Shown piece after piece: positions 18,301 to 26,364 of a DNA stretch of 64,000 nucleotides (position 1 is the stretch's first letter; each line of letters opens with the position of its first letter). Position numbers and translations under genes: made by a program. The notes beneath the pieces were generated by a model. It worked only from the letters and a program-made list of their open reading frames with translations. It did no database searches and was not told the DNA's origin. The stretch comes from Clostridioides sp. ES-S-0010-02. GTDB taxonomy: Bacteria > Bacillota > Clostridia > Peptostreptococcales > Peptostreptococcaceae. The stretch is taken from contig CP067345.1 in assembly GCA_020641055.1 (NCBI GenBank), positions 3,093,317-3,157,316 on the forward strand, read 5' to 3'.

Positions 18301-18882
18301 TATATCATCTATTCTTTCTAAATTTTCTTTTGTATTACTTAAATTTCTTTCTGCTTCCTGTTTTTTATATCTATATTTTGATATACCACAAGCTTCATCA
18401 AAAACTTTTCTTCTACTTAAAGGATTATTACTCAATATTTCATCTACTTTTCCTTGCTCTATGATTGAATAACCATCTTTTCCAATACCAGTATCTAAAA
18501 AGACTTCTTTTATATCCTTTAATCTGCAACTCTTATTATTTAGAAAAAATTCACTTTCTCCATTTCTATAAGCTCTTCTTCTTATAGTCACTTCTGTAAA
18601 GTCTAATTCTAATTGATTCTCAGAATTGTCAATAGTAAGAGCTACTTCACAGTAATTCATGGGTTTTTTTGTATCTGTACCTGCAAATATTACATCTTCA
18701 AGTTTGTCTCCTCTAAGACTTTTGATACTTTGTTCTCCTAATACCCATCTTACGGCATCAGATATGTTACTTTTTCCACTTCCATTTGGTCCTACTATCG
18801 CTGTTATTCCTTCTTTAAAAATAATATCTGTCTTTACTGGAAAGGATTTAAATCCCTTTAACTCTAGTCTCTTTAAATACAA
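15328..18882 (-). CDS. smc: Chromosome partition protein SMC
   Basis: 1184 aa, full length. N-terminal Walker A (GPNGSGKSNISDAVRWVLGE), long coiled coil, a hinge at roughly residues 500-670 (YMQNIITDDEFSAKSAINYL and GGSLTGGS), a second coiled coil, and C-terminal signature LNLLSGGEKALTAISILFAI with Walker B FCILDEIEAPLDDAN. With ScpA/ScpB it condenses and segregates the chromosome. It lies between a radical SAM gene and ftsY, a common Firmicute order (rnc-smc-ftsY). Confidence 0.98.
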   Translation of the reverse strand: MYLKRLELKGFKSFPVKTDIIFKEGITAIVGPNGSGKSNISDAVRWVLGEQSIKSLRGDKLEDVIFAGTDTKKPMNYCEVALTIDNSENQLELDFTEVTIRRRAYRNGESEFFLNNKSCRLKDIKEVFLDTGIGKDGYSIIEQGKVDEILSNNPLSRRKVFDEACGISKYRYKKQEAERNLSNTKENLERIDDIYIEIENQLKPLFNQQTKAKKYLEISEKLKILEVNNFIREIEGIEKELSEVDEHSKVLEKELKEKEEQKNVVEKKQEDVDKEIEVLQDVIEKSVDYINSIKGVISKKESQINLIKERIKNFTNEIHRKNSEINNIKEKLNENKVYIKELESNKSSNSEELSILQENIKKLESSKENQRMKLESLNNDIELFKENIIDILNKKQEFSNKLSALNANKENMNIRDENINSEIAELNQNVQTKSSELDSINKDFNMKKETLNNVNNRNKKLTADLQYSINELNKIEDEIQKSKYNLNGYNSKLNVYIDMENHYEGFNRGVKEVLKNKDLRGIHGALGQIINVPEKYEKSVEAALGAYMQNIITDDEFSAKSAINYLKKNNLGRVTFLPLNIIKSNKISLGNLKANTKFIGIASDLITFDEKYRNIIENILGRTIFINNIDEGIKFAKETGHRFKIVTLDGEILNPGGSLTGGSLKTNGNILSRKRFINEYTEKINDVKVEISGLEITKESLNKNIKNIKSEIDLVENEVKDLEKSIIIKSTSIENIESEIESLKSSITRLDNEKSDLGSNLNYTLEKSDIVKKEMEELENTYNQNKEKIDILSDEIKKYNDLYDKEKSEFDELNLTLVKKTEAYNSIVRDIKRISGENYELEEKTKQLDESLNYEEQEIVKLQDSISIEEKEKENLIKQLGDSNRNLETRKIAKDDLKNNFDEIGKELKIIDRQHIELKESLFKVGGRLERLKTSQDTYINKLFEQYEMTLVQALEIKDENLEIDRKFLENLKREIRSLGNINIDSIKEYEEIKERYDFYSEQKQDLEESMEEIEKLIHTLEENMKSEFEVKFEEISKNFKYVYKRLFGGGCGELTILDKENLLESDILITAQPPGKKMKNLNLLSGGEKALTAISILFAILITKPTPFCILDEIEAPLDDANIFRFGEFLKDLSKETQFISVTHRRGTMEAADYIYGVTMQEKAISKVISLKLKEAQEITDII

Positions 18883-18909
18883 ATCGTTTCTCTCCCTTCA
18901 TTGTTAAAA

Positions 18910-19980
18910 CTAAAGGTTATAAATGTCATACAATTTTCTATGGATGTCTCTCATATTAGCAATAATTAAACTTTTCCCATCTAACACAATTTCTAATTGA
19001 TTTATATCTAAATCTGATTCTTGTGTTTTTAAAATCACACCAAAATTTTCTTTCATATATTTAATATTTGTTTTTTTATTTCCTATTATTTTAGAAATAT
19101 TCTTTTTATTAGACTTCACCAACACGTTATTTATATTTTTATTTTGTAAAATAAGAAATTCTAAATAATCTTTTATCATCTCAGCTTCTACTAATTCTCT
19201 AAAAGCAGGGTGATATGGACCCGCTAAGACAGCTTTTCCCATTTGTATATCATCAGTAGCTTGAAGCCCGACTCTTATTACATTTATATCATTAACATAA
19301 AATAATACAAGTACTTTTTTTACTATTCTTATACTCTCGTCAAGTGTAAATGGCTTATATTCGTTTTGCTCCATCAATTTTTCCAGACCAGTCTCTTTTA
19401 CCACTAAAGTTGGATAAATTCTTACACAATCTGGTCTAAGCTCTACAAATTTTTTGGCTGTAAATATGCATTTTTCTTCTGTATCAGCTGGAAGCCCAAC
19501 CATCATTTGTAAACCAAGTTTAATTCCACTATTTTTTATCAACTTTGAACTCTTATATACAATTTCTGACTGATGACCTCTAATACTATCTAACAATACT
19601 TTTTCATCTAAGGATTGTACTCCAAGCTCTATTATACTTGTCTTATATTCTTTTAACATTTCCAATATTTCTTCACTAATACAATCTGGCCTTGTGGACA
19701 TTCTAATATCTTTTATAAAACCTTTTTCTACATATTCTTTGGCAACAGCTAATAAACTTTTTTGTATATCTACATCTATGGCAGTAAAACTTCCACCAAA
19801 AAATGCTATTTCTACATCAGCATCCTTATCTATAGTCTTTAGACATTCTTCAATTATATTTCTTGCATCTTCACTAGTAACATCAGTACTCACACCTGTT
19901 ATTTTTTTTTGATTACAAAATATACAATCATGAGGACAACCTTTGTGAGGAACAAATATAGGTATAATTCTCTTTTTCAT
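18910..19980 (-). CDS. Elp3-like radical SAM protein
   Basis: 356 aa. The radical SAM cluster motif is GCPHDCIFCNQ near residues 14-24, with Cys-x3-Cys-x2-Cys. Other features are FFGGSFTAID (SAM-binding GGE-like motif) and a GLQMMVGLPADTEE segment found in the Elp3/HemN-like group. There is no C-terminal acetyltransferase domain, so it is not a full Elp3; the substrate is unknown. It lies between rnc and smc in several clostridia, which suggests an RNA-modification role, but that is inference. Confidence 0.85.
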   Translation of the reverse strand: MKKRIIPIFVPHKGCPHDCIFCNQKKITGVSTDVTSEDARNIIEECLKTIDKDADVEIAFFGGSFTAIDVDIQKSLLAVAKEYVEKGFIKDIRMSTRPDCISEEILEMLKEYKTSIIELGVQSLDEKVLLDSIRGHQSEIVYKSSKLIKNSGIKLGLQMMVGLPADTEEKCIFTAKKFVELRPDCVRIYPTLVVKETGLEKLMEQNEYKPFTLDESIRIVKKVLVLFYVNDINVIRVGLQATDDIQMGKAVLAGPYHPAFRELVEAEMIKDYLEFLILQNKNINNVLVKSNKKNISKIIGNKKTNIKYMKENFGVILKTQESDLDINQLEIVLDGKSLIIANMRDIHRKLYDIYNL

Positions 19981-20033
19981 CTACAACATCCTTCTAATCT
20001 AAATATTTCTTTTTATATTTTTACATATTATAT

Positions 20034-20744
20034 TTATTTTTCCCATAATTTTTTCTTTAAAGCTACTTTAGCAGCCAATTGTTCTGCTTCTTTTTTACTT
20101 TTACCTTCTCCTATCCCCAAAACACCTTCATTAATTCCCACTTCCATAACAAACCTTTTATTATGGTCTGGTCCTTTTTCTTCTATAAGCCTATACCAAA
20201 TATTATTTTCTCCATTTCCTTGTAATACTTCTTGAAGATGTGTTTTATAGTCTCTAAATATATTTCCCTTTCTTGAATCGTAAATTATATTTTCCATATG
20301 GTGTAATATAAATTGTCTTGCACTTTCAAATCCTCCATCAAGATATATTGCTGCTATTACAGCCTCAAATGCATCTGCTAATATTGAAGTTCTATGTCTA
20401 CCTCCAGTAGCTTCTTCACCTCTACCCAGTAACATATGAACCCCTAAATTTATATCATTTGCAACTTCACTTAATGAATCCTCACAAACTATATTTGCTC
20501 TAAGCTTAGTCAATTCCCCTTCGGGCAGATTAGATTCTTCATTAAATAAATAATCACTTATCACTATGCCTAAAACTGAATCTCCTAAAAATTCTAATCT
20601 TTCATTAAAATTATATCTCTTATTTTCATTAGAATATGAACTATGTGTAAGAGCTTCTAGTATATATTCTTTATTTTTAAATTTATAATTTATAACATCT
20701 TCAAATCTTTGTATATTATCTAGTAATTTTTTACTTATCTTCAT
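20034..20744 (-). CDS. rnc: Ribonuclease III
   Basis: 236 aa. It cleaves double-stranded RNA for rRNA maturation and antisense control. The catalytic signature ERLEFLGDS is at residues 48-56, and a second acidic site is in ADAFEAVIAAIYLDGG. A double-stranded-RNA-binding domain occupies the C-terminal 75 residues (DYKTHLQEVLQG to KKEAEQLAAKVAL). RNase III is also the likely processor of the toxin/antitoxin duplex in this window. Confidence 0.97.
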   Translation of the reverse strand: MKISKKLLDNIQRFEDVINYKFKNKEYILEALTHSSYSNENKRYNFNERLEFLGDSVLGIVISDYLFNEESNLPEGELTKLRANIVCEDSLSEVANDINLGVHMLLGRGEEATGGRHRTSILADAFEAVIAAIYLDGGFESARQFILHHMENIIYDSRKGNIFRDYKTHLQEVLQGNGENNIWYRLIEEKGPDHNKRFVMEVGINEGVLGIGEGKSKKEAEQLAAKVALKKKLWEK

Positions 20745-20836
20745 TATTACATCCCTCCAAAATCCTATTCTATAAATTCTAGTGTACTATTTTTGTGCAA
20801 CTATTGCAAAACCAAAATCTAAAATACTTGTCCTCA

Positions 20837-20891
20837 TAAAAATAAAACTACCTATGAAACAAAATATCTCATAGGCATCATAGGCAGTTTT
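20837..20891 (-). terminator. Terminator after the CD1247-like gene
   Basis: Long inverted repeat AAAACTACCTATGA/TCATAGGCAGTTTT with a 20-base loop, then TTTTATTTTT on the minus strand. It lies about 15 bases after the stop codon at 20907. Confidence 0.8.
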
Positions 20892-20906
20892 ATTTCTTAT
20901 GAATTT

Positions 20907-21368
20907 TTATTCTCTATCATCACAATTCGAACAACCACCACATGTACAATCATCATCATCATAATCATCTTCTGATGATAATATTACAGCCTTACAATCA
21001 GGACAAACAACATCTACGTCATCATCATATAACAAATCTTCGTCTATTTCTACTAATTCTCCACAATTTGGGCATTCCATTTCTATATAGCTGAAGTCCT
21101 CATCGTCATCATTTTCTTCATCTTCTTCGTAAAGGTCATCTTCCATGTCAGCAATATCTTCTTCTAAATCTGCTAAATCTTCGTCTATAGATTCAACAAA
21201 ATCTTGAAGTTCTTCCTGTTCTTCATCCAATGTTACAATAGCTTCTGCAAATACTTCTAATGCATCAACTATTTTATGTATCATTTTCCCTTCTTTACTT
21301 TCAGTGCTTATTTCTAAACCTTCTGCTAAACCTTTTAAGTATGCAACTTCTTCATATAAATGTTTCAT
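20907..21368 (-). CDS. CD1247-type acidic zinc-ribbon protein
   Basis: 153 aa. The first 60 residues form a helical domain (LYEEVAYLKGLAEGLEISTESKEGKMIHKIVDAL), which I recognise as the CD1247 N-terminal domain found in clostridia. A very acidic stretch follows (EDLADLEEDIADMEDDLYEE). The C-terminal half contains CPNCGELVEIDE...CPDCKAVI and ends CTCGGCSNC, a likely zinc ribbon plus extra cysteines. Function is unknown. Placed between efp and rnc, it may belong to the translation/RNA block. Confidence 0.75.
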   Translation of the reverse strand: MKHLYEEVAYLKGLAEGLEISTESKEGKMIHKIVDALEVFAEAIVTLDEEQEELQDFVESIDEDLADLEEDIADMEDDLYEEDEENDDDEDFSYIEMECPNCGELVEIDEDLLYDDDVDVVCPDCKAVILSSEDDYDDDDCTCGGCSNCDDRE

Positions 21369-21403
21369 GTAACACCCCTCGCTTTCTTTTTAATATATAA
21401 ACT

Positions 21404-21445
21404 AAAAGCTCATATATCTTATATTATTAAGACATATAAGCTTTT
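21404..21445 (-). terminator. Terminator of efp
   Basis: Minus-strand AAAAGCTTATATGTCTTA pairs with TAAGATATATGAGCTTTT, followed by AGTTT. It sits about 15 bases after the efp stop. Confidence 0.7.
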
Positions 21446-21459
21446 ATATACATAAATTT

Positions 21460-22017
21460 TTATACTCTTGATAAATATTCACCTGTTCTAGTATCTATCT
21501 TCACTTTATCTCCAGTATTTATAAATAATGGAACTTGAACAACTGCTCCAGTTTCAACTGTAGCTGCTTTAGTTACATTACTTGCTGTATCACCCTTTAT
21601 TCCTGGCTCTGTATCTACAACTTCTAGTTCTGCAAAGTTTGGAGCTTCCACTTGGAATGGTTGTCCTTGATAAAATCTTATTGTAGCAACTTCATTTTCT
21701 TTTAAGAATTTAATTGCATCTTCAACTTGATCATAGTTTAATGGTATTTGTTCAAAATTTTCTTGGTCCATAAAATAATATAACTCACCATCATTGTATA
21801 GATATTGCATTTGTCTTGTATCTATTACAGCTTTAGGGAATTTTTCACTTGGATTAAAACTTTCTTCTCTTATAGCTCCTGTTTTTAAATTTCTGTATTT
21901 AGTCCTAACGAAAGCAGCTCCTTTACCTGGCTTAACGTGTTGAAAATCAACTACTAAACATGGTTGTCCATCTTTTTCAAATGTAACACCTTTTCTAAAA
22001 TCACCTGCTGATACCAT
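21460..22017 (-). CDS. efp: Translation elongation factor P
   Basis: 185 aa from ATG 22017. A longer frame starts at ATG 22032, but its codons contain the GGAGGAAC Shine-Dalgarno of the internal start. EF-P relieves ribosome stalling at polyproline. The three beta-barrel domains are intact. The modifiable lysine lies in the [10 protein letters not shown] loop at K32, the same position as the 5-aminopentanolylated lysine in B. subtilis. The ending [13 protein letters not shown] is canonical. Confidence 0.97.
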   Translation of the reverse strand: MVSAGDFRKGVTFEKDGQPCLVVDFQHVKPGKGAAFVRTKYRNLKTGAIREESFNPSEKFPKAVIDTRQMQYLYNDGELYYFMDQENFEQIPLNYDQVEDAIKFLKENEVATIRFYQGQPFQVEAPNFAELEVVDTEPGIKGDTASNVTKAATVETGAVVQVPLFINTGDKVKIDTRTGEYLSRV

Positions 22018-22415
22018 TTTTTGTTCCTCCATATTAAAATAAATTTCTTATTTTTTAGTAAATTTTACATTACTATGCCTTTAAAATTATATCTCTTACT
22101 TGAATTCTGTCAAGTCAGGATTACAAATTTTTACTAATATCATAATATCATAAGTTATACAATATAAACAAGTATTTGGCAGATTACTTATCCTATATTT
22201 TTATTATTTACATCTATAATCACACTTTATACATTTTATATGTTGATATTATTTATCTCTACAACTATACTTTCCACTATTACTCATTACTTTTTATTTA
22301 AAAACAATGGATAAACATAATTTTTTAGATTTTTACAGAATAACTTTTATGAAAATTTAAAACATTTTTCTTCATTAATAATACTGTTACTTAAAAATTA
22401 TACTGTTACTTAAAA
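22018..22415. other. Intergenic region upstream of efp
   Basis: About 400 bp, A/T-rich, with the efp promoter region. Near its left end there is a two-copy direct repeat (22380-22421). No RNA element or open frame with a Shine-Dalgarno was recognised. Confidence 0.5.
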
Positions 22416-22421
22416 TTATAC
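22380..22421. repeat. Short tandem duplication at the end of the pilin operon
   Basis: ATACTGTTACTTAAAA occurs twice, 18-19 bp apart, the second copy just before the stop codon of the last pilin gene. It looks like a local slippage duplication. Confidence 0.6.
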
Positions 22422-22946
22422 ATTTTTAATAAAATTCCATATTTTTACTTTAAACTCAGTTTCATATCTTTGATTACGTTTTGATAATTTCAAGATTATA
22501 TTAATATATTCTCCATTATTAGACATTGAGACATACATTTCATCTACATAATCACCAATTTCATATCCACCAGCTTGACTACTTTCACCATTTAAAGAAT
22601 TTACAAACAACTTATTTCGTCTCTCATTTAATATAATTTCTTTGTTGCTTGTATATTCTTCATTATAAGTTGTATTTTCATCTATATATCTACATTTTAT
22701 GGATGTCATTTTTTTTAAACCTTCATCATTAGAAGATAAGTTTATTATCCCCTTAGAATTACCAATGATTCCTTCTATAGATTTTGTAATTTCAATACTT
22801 TGTTGTTGTAACTCTATTTTATCTTCTATTTTAACTTTTAAATTCATTGTAAGTATAAATATAGAATATAAAGTTATCACCAGTACTACAATTACAGTTA
22901 AAGATACTGCACTTTCTAAAAGTAAATATCCACATTTACGTTTCAT
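22416..22946 (-). CDS. Pilin-like protein, GspJ/ComGF type
   Basis: 176 aa. A type III prepilin signal is visible: MKRKCG, then YLLLESAVSLTVIVVLVIT with the conserved Glu at +5 and a hydrophobic helix. The C-terminal 140 residues form a beta-rich soluble domain. Cleavage after G6 by a prepilin peptidase is predicted. Its start overlaps the upstream pilin gene by 11 bp. It is the last of four overlapping pilin genes; assignment to the J-type rests on length and order only. Confidence 0.75.
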   Translation of the reverse strand: MKRKCGYLLLESAVSLTVIVVLVITLYSIFILTMNLKVKIEDKIELQQQSIEITKSIEGIIGNSKGIINLSSNDEGLKKMTSIKCRYIDENTTYNEEYTSNKEIILNERRNKLFVNSLNGESSQAGGYEIGDYVDEMYVSMSNNGEYINIILKLSKRNQRYETEFKVKIWNFIKNV

Positions 22947-23382
22947 ATTTTCCCTCTTTCAAAAGTACTCTTCCACTTACAGGTGTTATTGTTATAGTTT
23001 TATTTAATCTACCATTATATATCTCTATTGTAGTTGCTCTTTGAGGTGAGCCATCAGATTTAAATTTTATAGTTTCAATACTTCTTGCGATTCTTACATT
23101 TCTAGGCAGTACTATGGATTTAACATCTTTGCCATCTTTTCTCAATACATATCCTTCTTGTTCCTTTTGCTTTATATAGTATATATATGTATTGTAGTTG
23201 CTAAACATATTAATTCGTCTAACATACCTTATATCTGAACAAAGTTGACGTGCAAATAAATTTATTTTATGATTTTCAAGATTATCTTTTGGAAAACATA
23301 TTGTAGTTATCAATAGTATTATACTTATGGATACTACTAATTCTATTACAGTCACATTCCTTCTTTTTTCAAAGTTATACAC
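22936..23382 (-). CDS. Pilin-like protein, GspH type
   Basis: 148 aa. The N-terminus MYNFEKRRN-VTVIELVVSISIILLIT is a prepilin signal with Glu at +5, but the residue before cleavage is Asn rather than Gly, which could weaken processing. The remainder resembles the small GspH/FimT pseudopilins (IKFKSDGSPQRATTIEIYN near the C-terminus). It overlaps its neighbours by 8 and 11 bp. Confidence 0.72.
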   Translation of the reverse strand: MYNFEKRRNVTVIELVVSISIILLITTICFPKDNLENHKINLFARQLCSDIRYVRRINMFSNYNTYIYYIKQKEQEGYVLRKDGKDVKSIVLPRNVRIARSIETIKFKSDGSPQRATTIEIYNGRLNKTITITPVSGRVLLKEGKYET

Positions 23383-24067
23383 CCCTATACTTATATATAT
23401 ATACTAAGTTTTTTTCATCAAAGTTCTTTTTTATATTTTCTATTATCTCTTGGTCGATTTCTTCTTCTCCATTAGTGTTTTGATTATCAAAATCTTTACT
23501 GTCAGTCTCAAATATAGTTGAAAGTTCTATTTGGTCAAACGATTTAGACTCATCAGATGTTTCAATAAAATCTTTATCACTATAATCAGCCTCTGTATAA
23601 TCTTTAATATCAACTCCTACCCATGGATTTTTAATTTTCACGCTCACTTTTATTACTTTTAAAAAGTCTTTCTCTCTAGCTGTACTTGTTATGTCAAATT
23701 CAAAAAAATCTCCTTTGTCATATATAGTATTGTTTTCTATTTTTAAATGAACTTCTTCTAAATTACTATAAGATATATCTTTTATTTTTTTTATACAATC
23801 AATCATATTATTTCCTAAGAAATAGTCTCTAAATTCTTCTTCATTATTAGATATATTAATAGCTTCTTCCACACAGCAAAGAACATTACTTATTGATATT
23901 TCTATACCACTTAAAGAAACTTCCCTTAACTTAGCATCTTTATATTCTAATTCAAATAAGTTATCATTACTATAAATTAAACCTATACACATAATACATA
24001 CAGTGCTTATAATAGAAAATATTATCAATGCTATTATTAATATAGAACCTTTATTATTTCGTAACAT
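23375..24067 (-). CDS. Pilin-like protein, PilX/GspK type
   Basis: 230 aa. MLRNNKG is followed by SILIIALIIFSIISTVCIMC, a prepilin-like hydrophobic helix with no Glu at +5. Loss of Glu5 is the hallmark of GspK/PilX tip pilins. The domain downstream is acidic and unusually rich in Asp/Glu/Ser, with an SDESKSFDQ region. As the largest protein in the set, it is a good candidate for the pilus tip. Confidence 0.7.
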   Translation of the reverse strand: MLRNNKGSILIIALIIFSIISTVCIMCIGLIYSNDNLFELEYKDAKLREVSLSGIEISISNVLCCVEEAINISNNEEEFRDYFLGNNMIDCIKKIKDISYSNLEEVHLKIENNTIYDKGDFFEFDITSTAREKDFLKVIKVSVKIKNPWVGVDIKDYTEADYSDKDFIETSDESKSFDQIELSTIFETDSKDFDNQNTNGEEEIDQEIIENIKKNFDEKNLVYIYKYRGV

Positions 24068-24431
24068 AACTCTTAAATCTTAATTGTTTTAAATCACTCT
24101 TAATTTCCATATTTATCTCATAACATTGATAATAGTTTAAAATTTGTTTCACTGTGCTATTTATCTCATAACCTTTTATGTAGTTTTTATTTATTTCATC
24201 CTCAGTCAATTGATATTCATTATTTTTTATTTTATATTTCTCATCTTCCAAGTATTTCTTTGCAATATTTAACATTTCTCTATTGGATACATTTTTACTA
24301 ATAAAACTATAGCAGTTATATAAAGATGTAGATACCAAATACACAGCTACATATAATATGGCGATACTCATTATACATTCAATTGATATAAAACCACTCT
24401 TTTTCATTTTCAATAATAAAAAACCTCTCAT
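24054..24431 (-). CDS. Pilin-like protein, GspI/PilV type
   Basis: 125 aa from the first ATG. The prepilin motif is KKSG-FISIECIMSIAILYV, with Glu at +5. There are two possible starts, M1 and M9 (ATG near 24407); neither has an ideal Shine-Dalgarno, although GAGAGG lies 17 bases ahead of the second, and M9 would give a short leader typical of prepilins. It is first in the four-gene pilin operon and overlaps the next gene by 14 bp. Confidence 0.72.
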   Translation of the reverse strand: MRGFLLLKMKKSGFISIECIMSIAILYVAVYLVSTSLYNCYSFISKNVSNREMLNIAKKYLEDEKYKIKNNEYQLTEDEINKNYIKGYEINSTVKQILNYYQCYEINMEIKSDLKQLRFKSYVTK

Positions 24432-24470
24432 TAATATTTTTATTCTATAGATTAAATCTTAAGGATTTAG

Positions 24471-25322
24471 TTATAAATTCTTTTCATAAAGCTCTTTTAT
24501 ACAACTATTTTCATTACTATCTAACTTTATTCCAGTCCATATACAAAATGCACTTAGACCTTGATTTATTAACATATCAATTCCAAATATAACATCTAAA
24601 TTGTATTTTCTCGCCCATTTTATAAGGCTTGTTTCATGAGGCTTGTATACTATATTACATACTAGTATTTTTTTGCTTGGAATCAATGATTCATCTATTG
24701 GACATAAGTTATTCCCCATACCTATTGGTGTAGTATTTATAAGTATATCAATTTTGCTTAAATCATTTTTATCAACTTCTTTAGTGCTATAGACTACATC
24801 TAATTTAAAACTGGATTTTATTATATTTGATATTTCCCTTGCTTTATCTATACTTCTATTTCTTATTTCTATAGATTTTACATTGTTAAATGCAAGTTCA
24901 ATAGCAATACTTCTACACGAACCTCCACAACCTAATATCATGACCTTTTTGTCTTTTAGGTCAAACCCATTTTCAATTACAGCTTTTACAAATCCAACTC
25001 CATCAGTATTATATCCTTTTAATCTACCTCCTTCATTCTTAATCGTATTAACTGCTCCAACTAATTTTGCTTTGTAATCAATATAATCCAAGTATTTAAT
25101 TATATTTACCTTATGAGGTATTGTCACATTACAACCCTCTACACCCATACTTTTTATGGACTCTACTGTTTTCCATAAGTCTTTTGACTCTACATCAAAG
25201 CATACATAAACATTATTTTGTTTGTATTTTTCAAATAAGTAATTATGCATGATTGGTGAAAAACTTTGTTTCACTGGATGTCCTAAAAGACATATAAGCT
25301 TTGTTTCGCTATTTATAATCAT
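24471..25322 (-). CDS. aroE: Shikimate dehydrogenase
   Basis: 283 aa from ATG 25322, which follows an AAGGGAGAAAGAT Shine-Dalgarno; an in-frame ATG at 25349 lacks one. It reduces 3-dehydroshikimate with NADPH in aromatic amino-acid synthesis. Diagnostic segments are GHPVKQSFSPIMHN (substrate serines), NVTIPHK (catalytic lysine), GYNTDGVGF, the NADP-binding GCGGSCRSIAIEL and NTTPIGMGN. The pilin operon follows 40 bases downstream. Confidence 0.95.
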   Translation of the reverse strand: MIINSETKLICLLGHPVKQSFSPIMHNYLFEKYKQNNVYVCFDVESKDLWKTVESIKSMGVEGCNVTIPHKVNIIKYLDYIDYKAKLVGAVNTIKNEGGRLKGYNTDGVGFVKAVIENGFDLKDKKVMILGCGGSCRSIAIELAFNNVKSIEIRNRSIDKAREISNIIKSSFKLDVVYSTKEVDKNDLSKIDILINTTPIGMGNNLCPIDESLIPSKKILVCNIVYKPHETSLIKWARKYNLDVIFGIDMLINQGLSAFCIWTGIKLDSNENSCIKELYEKNL

Positions 25323-25580
25323 ATCTTTCTCCCTTTTATTTATTGACATCTAAAATTCAATTTATACCAAATAAACTAATAATTTATCCGTCTTATTTTT
25401 TATATATTCAACAAAAAATCAAACTTAAATTCTTCTTTTTAATGTTATATTACAGCCAAAAGTTTGTAAATATATGTTTTAAATTCTAACAGTATACATA
25501 TTATTTTATTGAATAACAGTCAACTTGGATAAGTCTCCTTCATATAATTTAAAGTGACCGTTAAAAAGGGGGGTGACTTA

Positions 25581-25973
25581 TTGGCAGCGCTTAAATCTTT
25601 TGAAAAACCCTTAACCCCTGAAGAAGAGATTGAGTATTTAACTAAATTTAAAATAGAAAATGATAAAAGTGCAAAAGATATATTGATTGAAAGAAACATG
25701 AGATTAGTAGCTTATATCGCAAAAAAATATAACAATTCGACAGAAGATCAAGATGATTTAATATCTATAGGTACAATAGGATTAATAAAAGCTATAGAAA
25801 CTTATAATATAGATAAAGGAACTCGATTGGCAACATACGCTTCTAGATGTATTGAAAATGAAATTTTAATGAATATCAGATCTAACAAAAAAAACAAATC
25901 ACAAGTATCTCTACAAGACCCTATCGGAACAGATAAAGAAGGTAATGAAATAAACACTATTCTTTATATGTAA
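25581..25973 (+). CDS. sigK: sigK, 5' part (interrupted by the skin element)
   Basis: N-terminal part of the late mother-cell sigma factor. It carries regions 1.2-2.4: [43 protein letters not shown] and [19 protein letters not shown] choose TTG 25581, which follows a strong GGGGGGTGA; an in-frame GTG at 25554 lies upstream of that Shine-Dalgarno. There is no pro-peptide, unlike B. subtilis pro-SigK. Sequence homologous to SigK stops at the att core (25942-25953), after which the frame runs 20 bases into the element and ends. Excision joins it in frame to 33407-33675. Confidence 0.95.
   Translation: MAALKSFEKPLTPEEEIEYLTKFKIENDKSAKDILIERNMRLVAYIAKKYNNSTEDQDDLISIGTIGLIKAIETYNIDKGTRLATYASRCIENEILMNIRSNKKNKSQVSLQDPIGTDKEGNEINTILYM
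25942..25953 (+). other. Left attachment site core of the skin element
   Basis: GTAATGAAATAA occurs here and again at 33395-33406 as a direct repeat. Crossing over within it restores codons Gly-Asn-Glu-Ile-Ser-Leu-Leu-Asp of SigK without a frameshift. Confidence 0.92.
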
Positions 25974-25974
25974 T
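25954..25974 (+). repeat. Left inverted arm of the skin element
   Basis: These 21 bases directly inside the left core match the reverse complement of 33374-33394 at 18 positions, sharing the TCTTTATATGT block. They are probably recombinase-binding half-sites that flank the core in the excised circle. Confidence 0.75.
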
Positions 25975-26364
25975 TTTTTATTATCTATTATTTTGTTTTC
26001 ACCTATCTTAGGCTTTGGTTACAAAGTAGTATTTTCACCTCTTTTGAATGTCAAATATGGTTCTAAACTATGCACATGAGAATTTTAGATTCTACAATAA
26101 ATCCATAAAATATCATATAAATAAAGAATTATTAAAAAATTAGTATAAAGCTTTTTAAAAAACTAAGTGTATGAATTAAGATCTGTTATCTAGATACAAG
26201 TTATTGATAAATAAGTATTATAGATATAAAAAATATGAAAAAAGTATCTCAGGTTTAAAGAGATACTTTTTTGTAGTTAAATTATGATTTTTTTTAAAAC
26301 ATAACTGATGAATTTTAATATATATTTTTAATTTAAAAGTTGGTACATTAATATTTTAATGTCA
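25974..26364. other. Left-end non-coding region of the skin element
   Basis: About 390 bp. Apart from the inverted arm and the cysteine-synthase terminator at 26238-26272 I see no gene. It could be a remnant of deleted cargo, but nothing recognisable remains. Confidence 0.5.
26238..26272 (-). terminator. Terminator of the skin PLP-enzyme gene
   Basis: AAAAAAGTATCTC/GAGATACTTTTTT stem with a nine-base loop and U-tracts on both strands. It lies about 90 bases after the stop codon at 26365. Confidence 0.8.

Noticed and set aside
25380-25553. SigE-type promoter before sigK
   Set aside because: A GTAAATAT...CATATT pair can be picked out, but the -10 fits poorly and several alternatives exist in this A/T-rich DNA.
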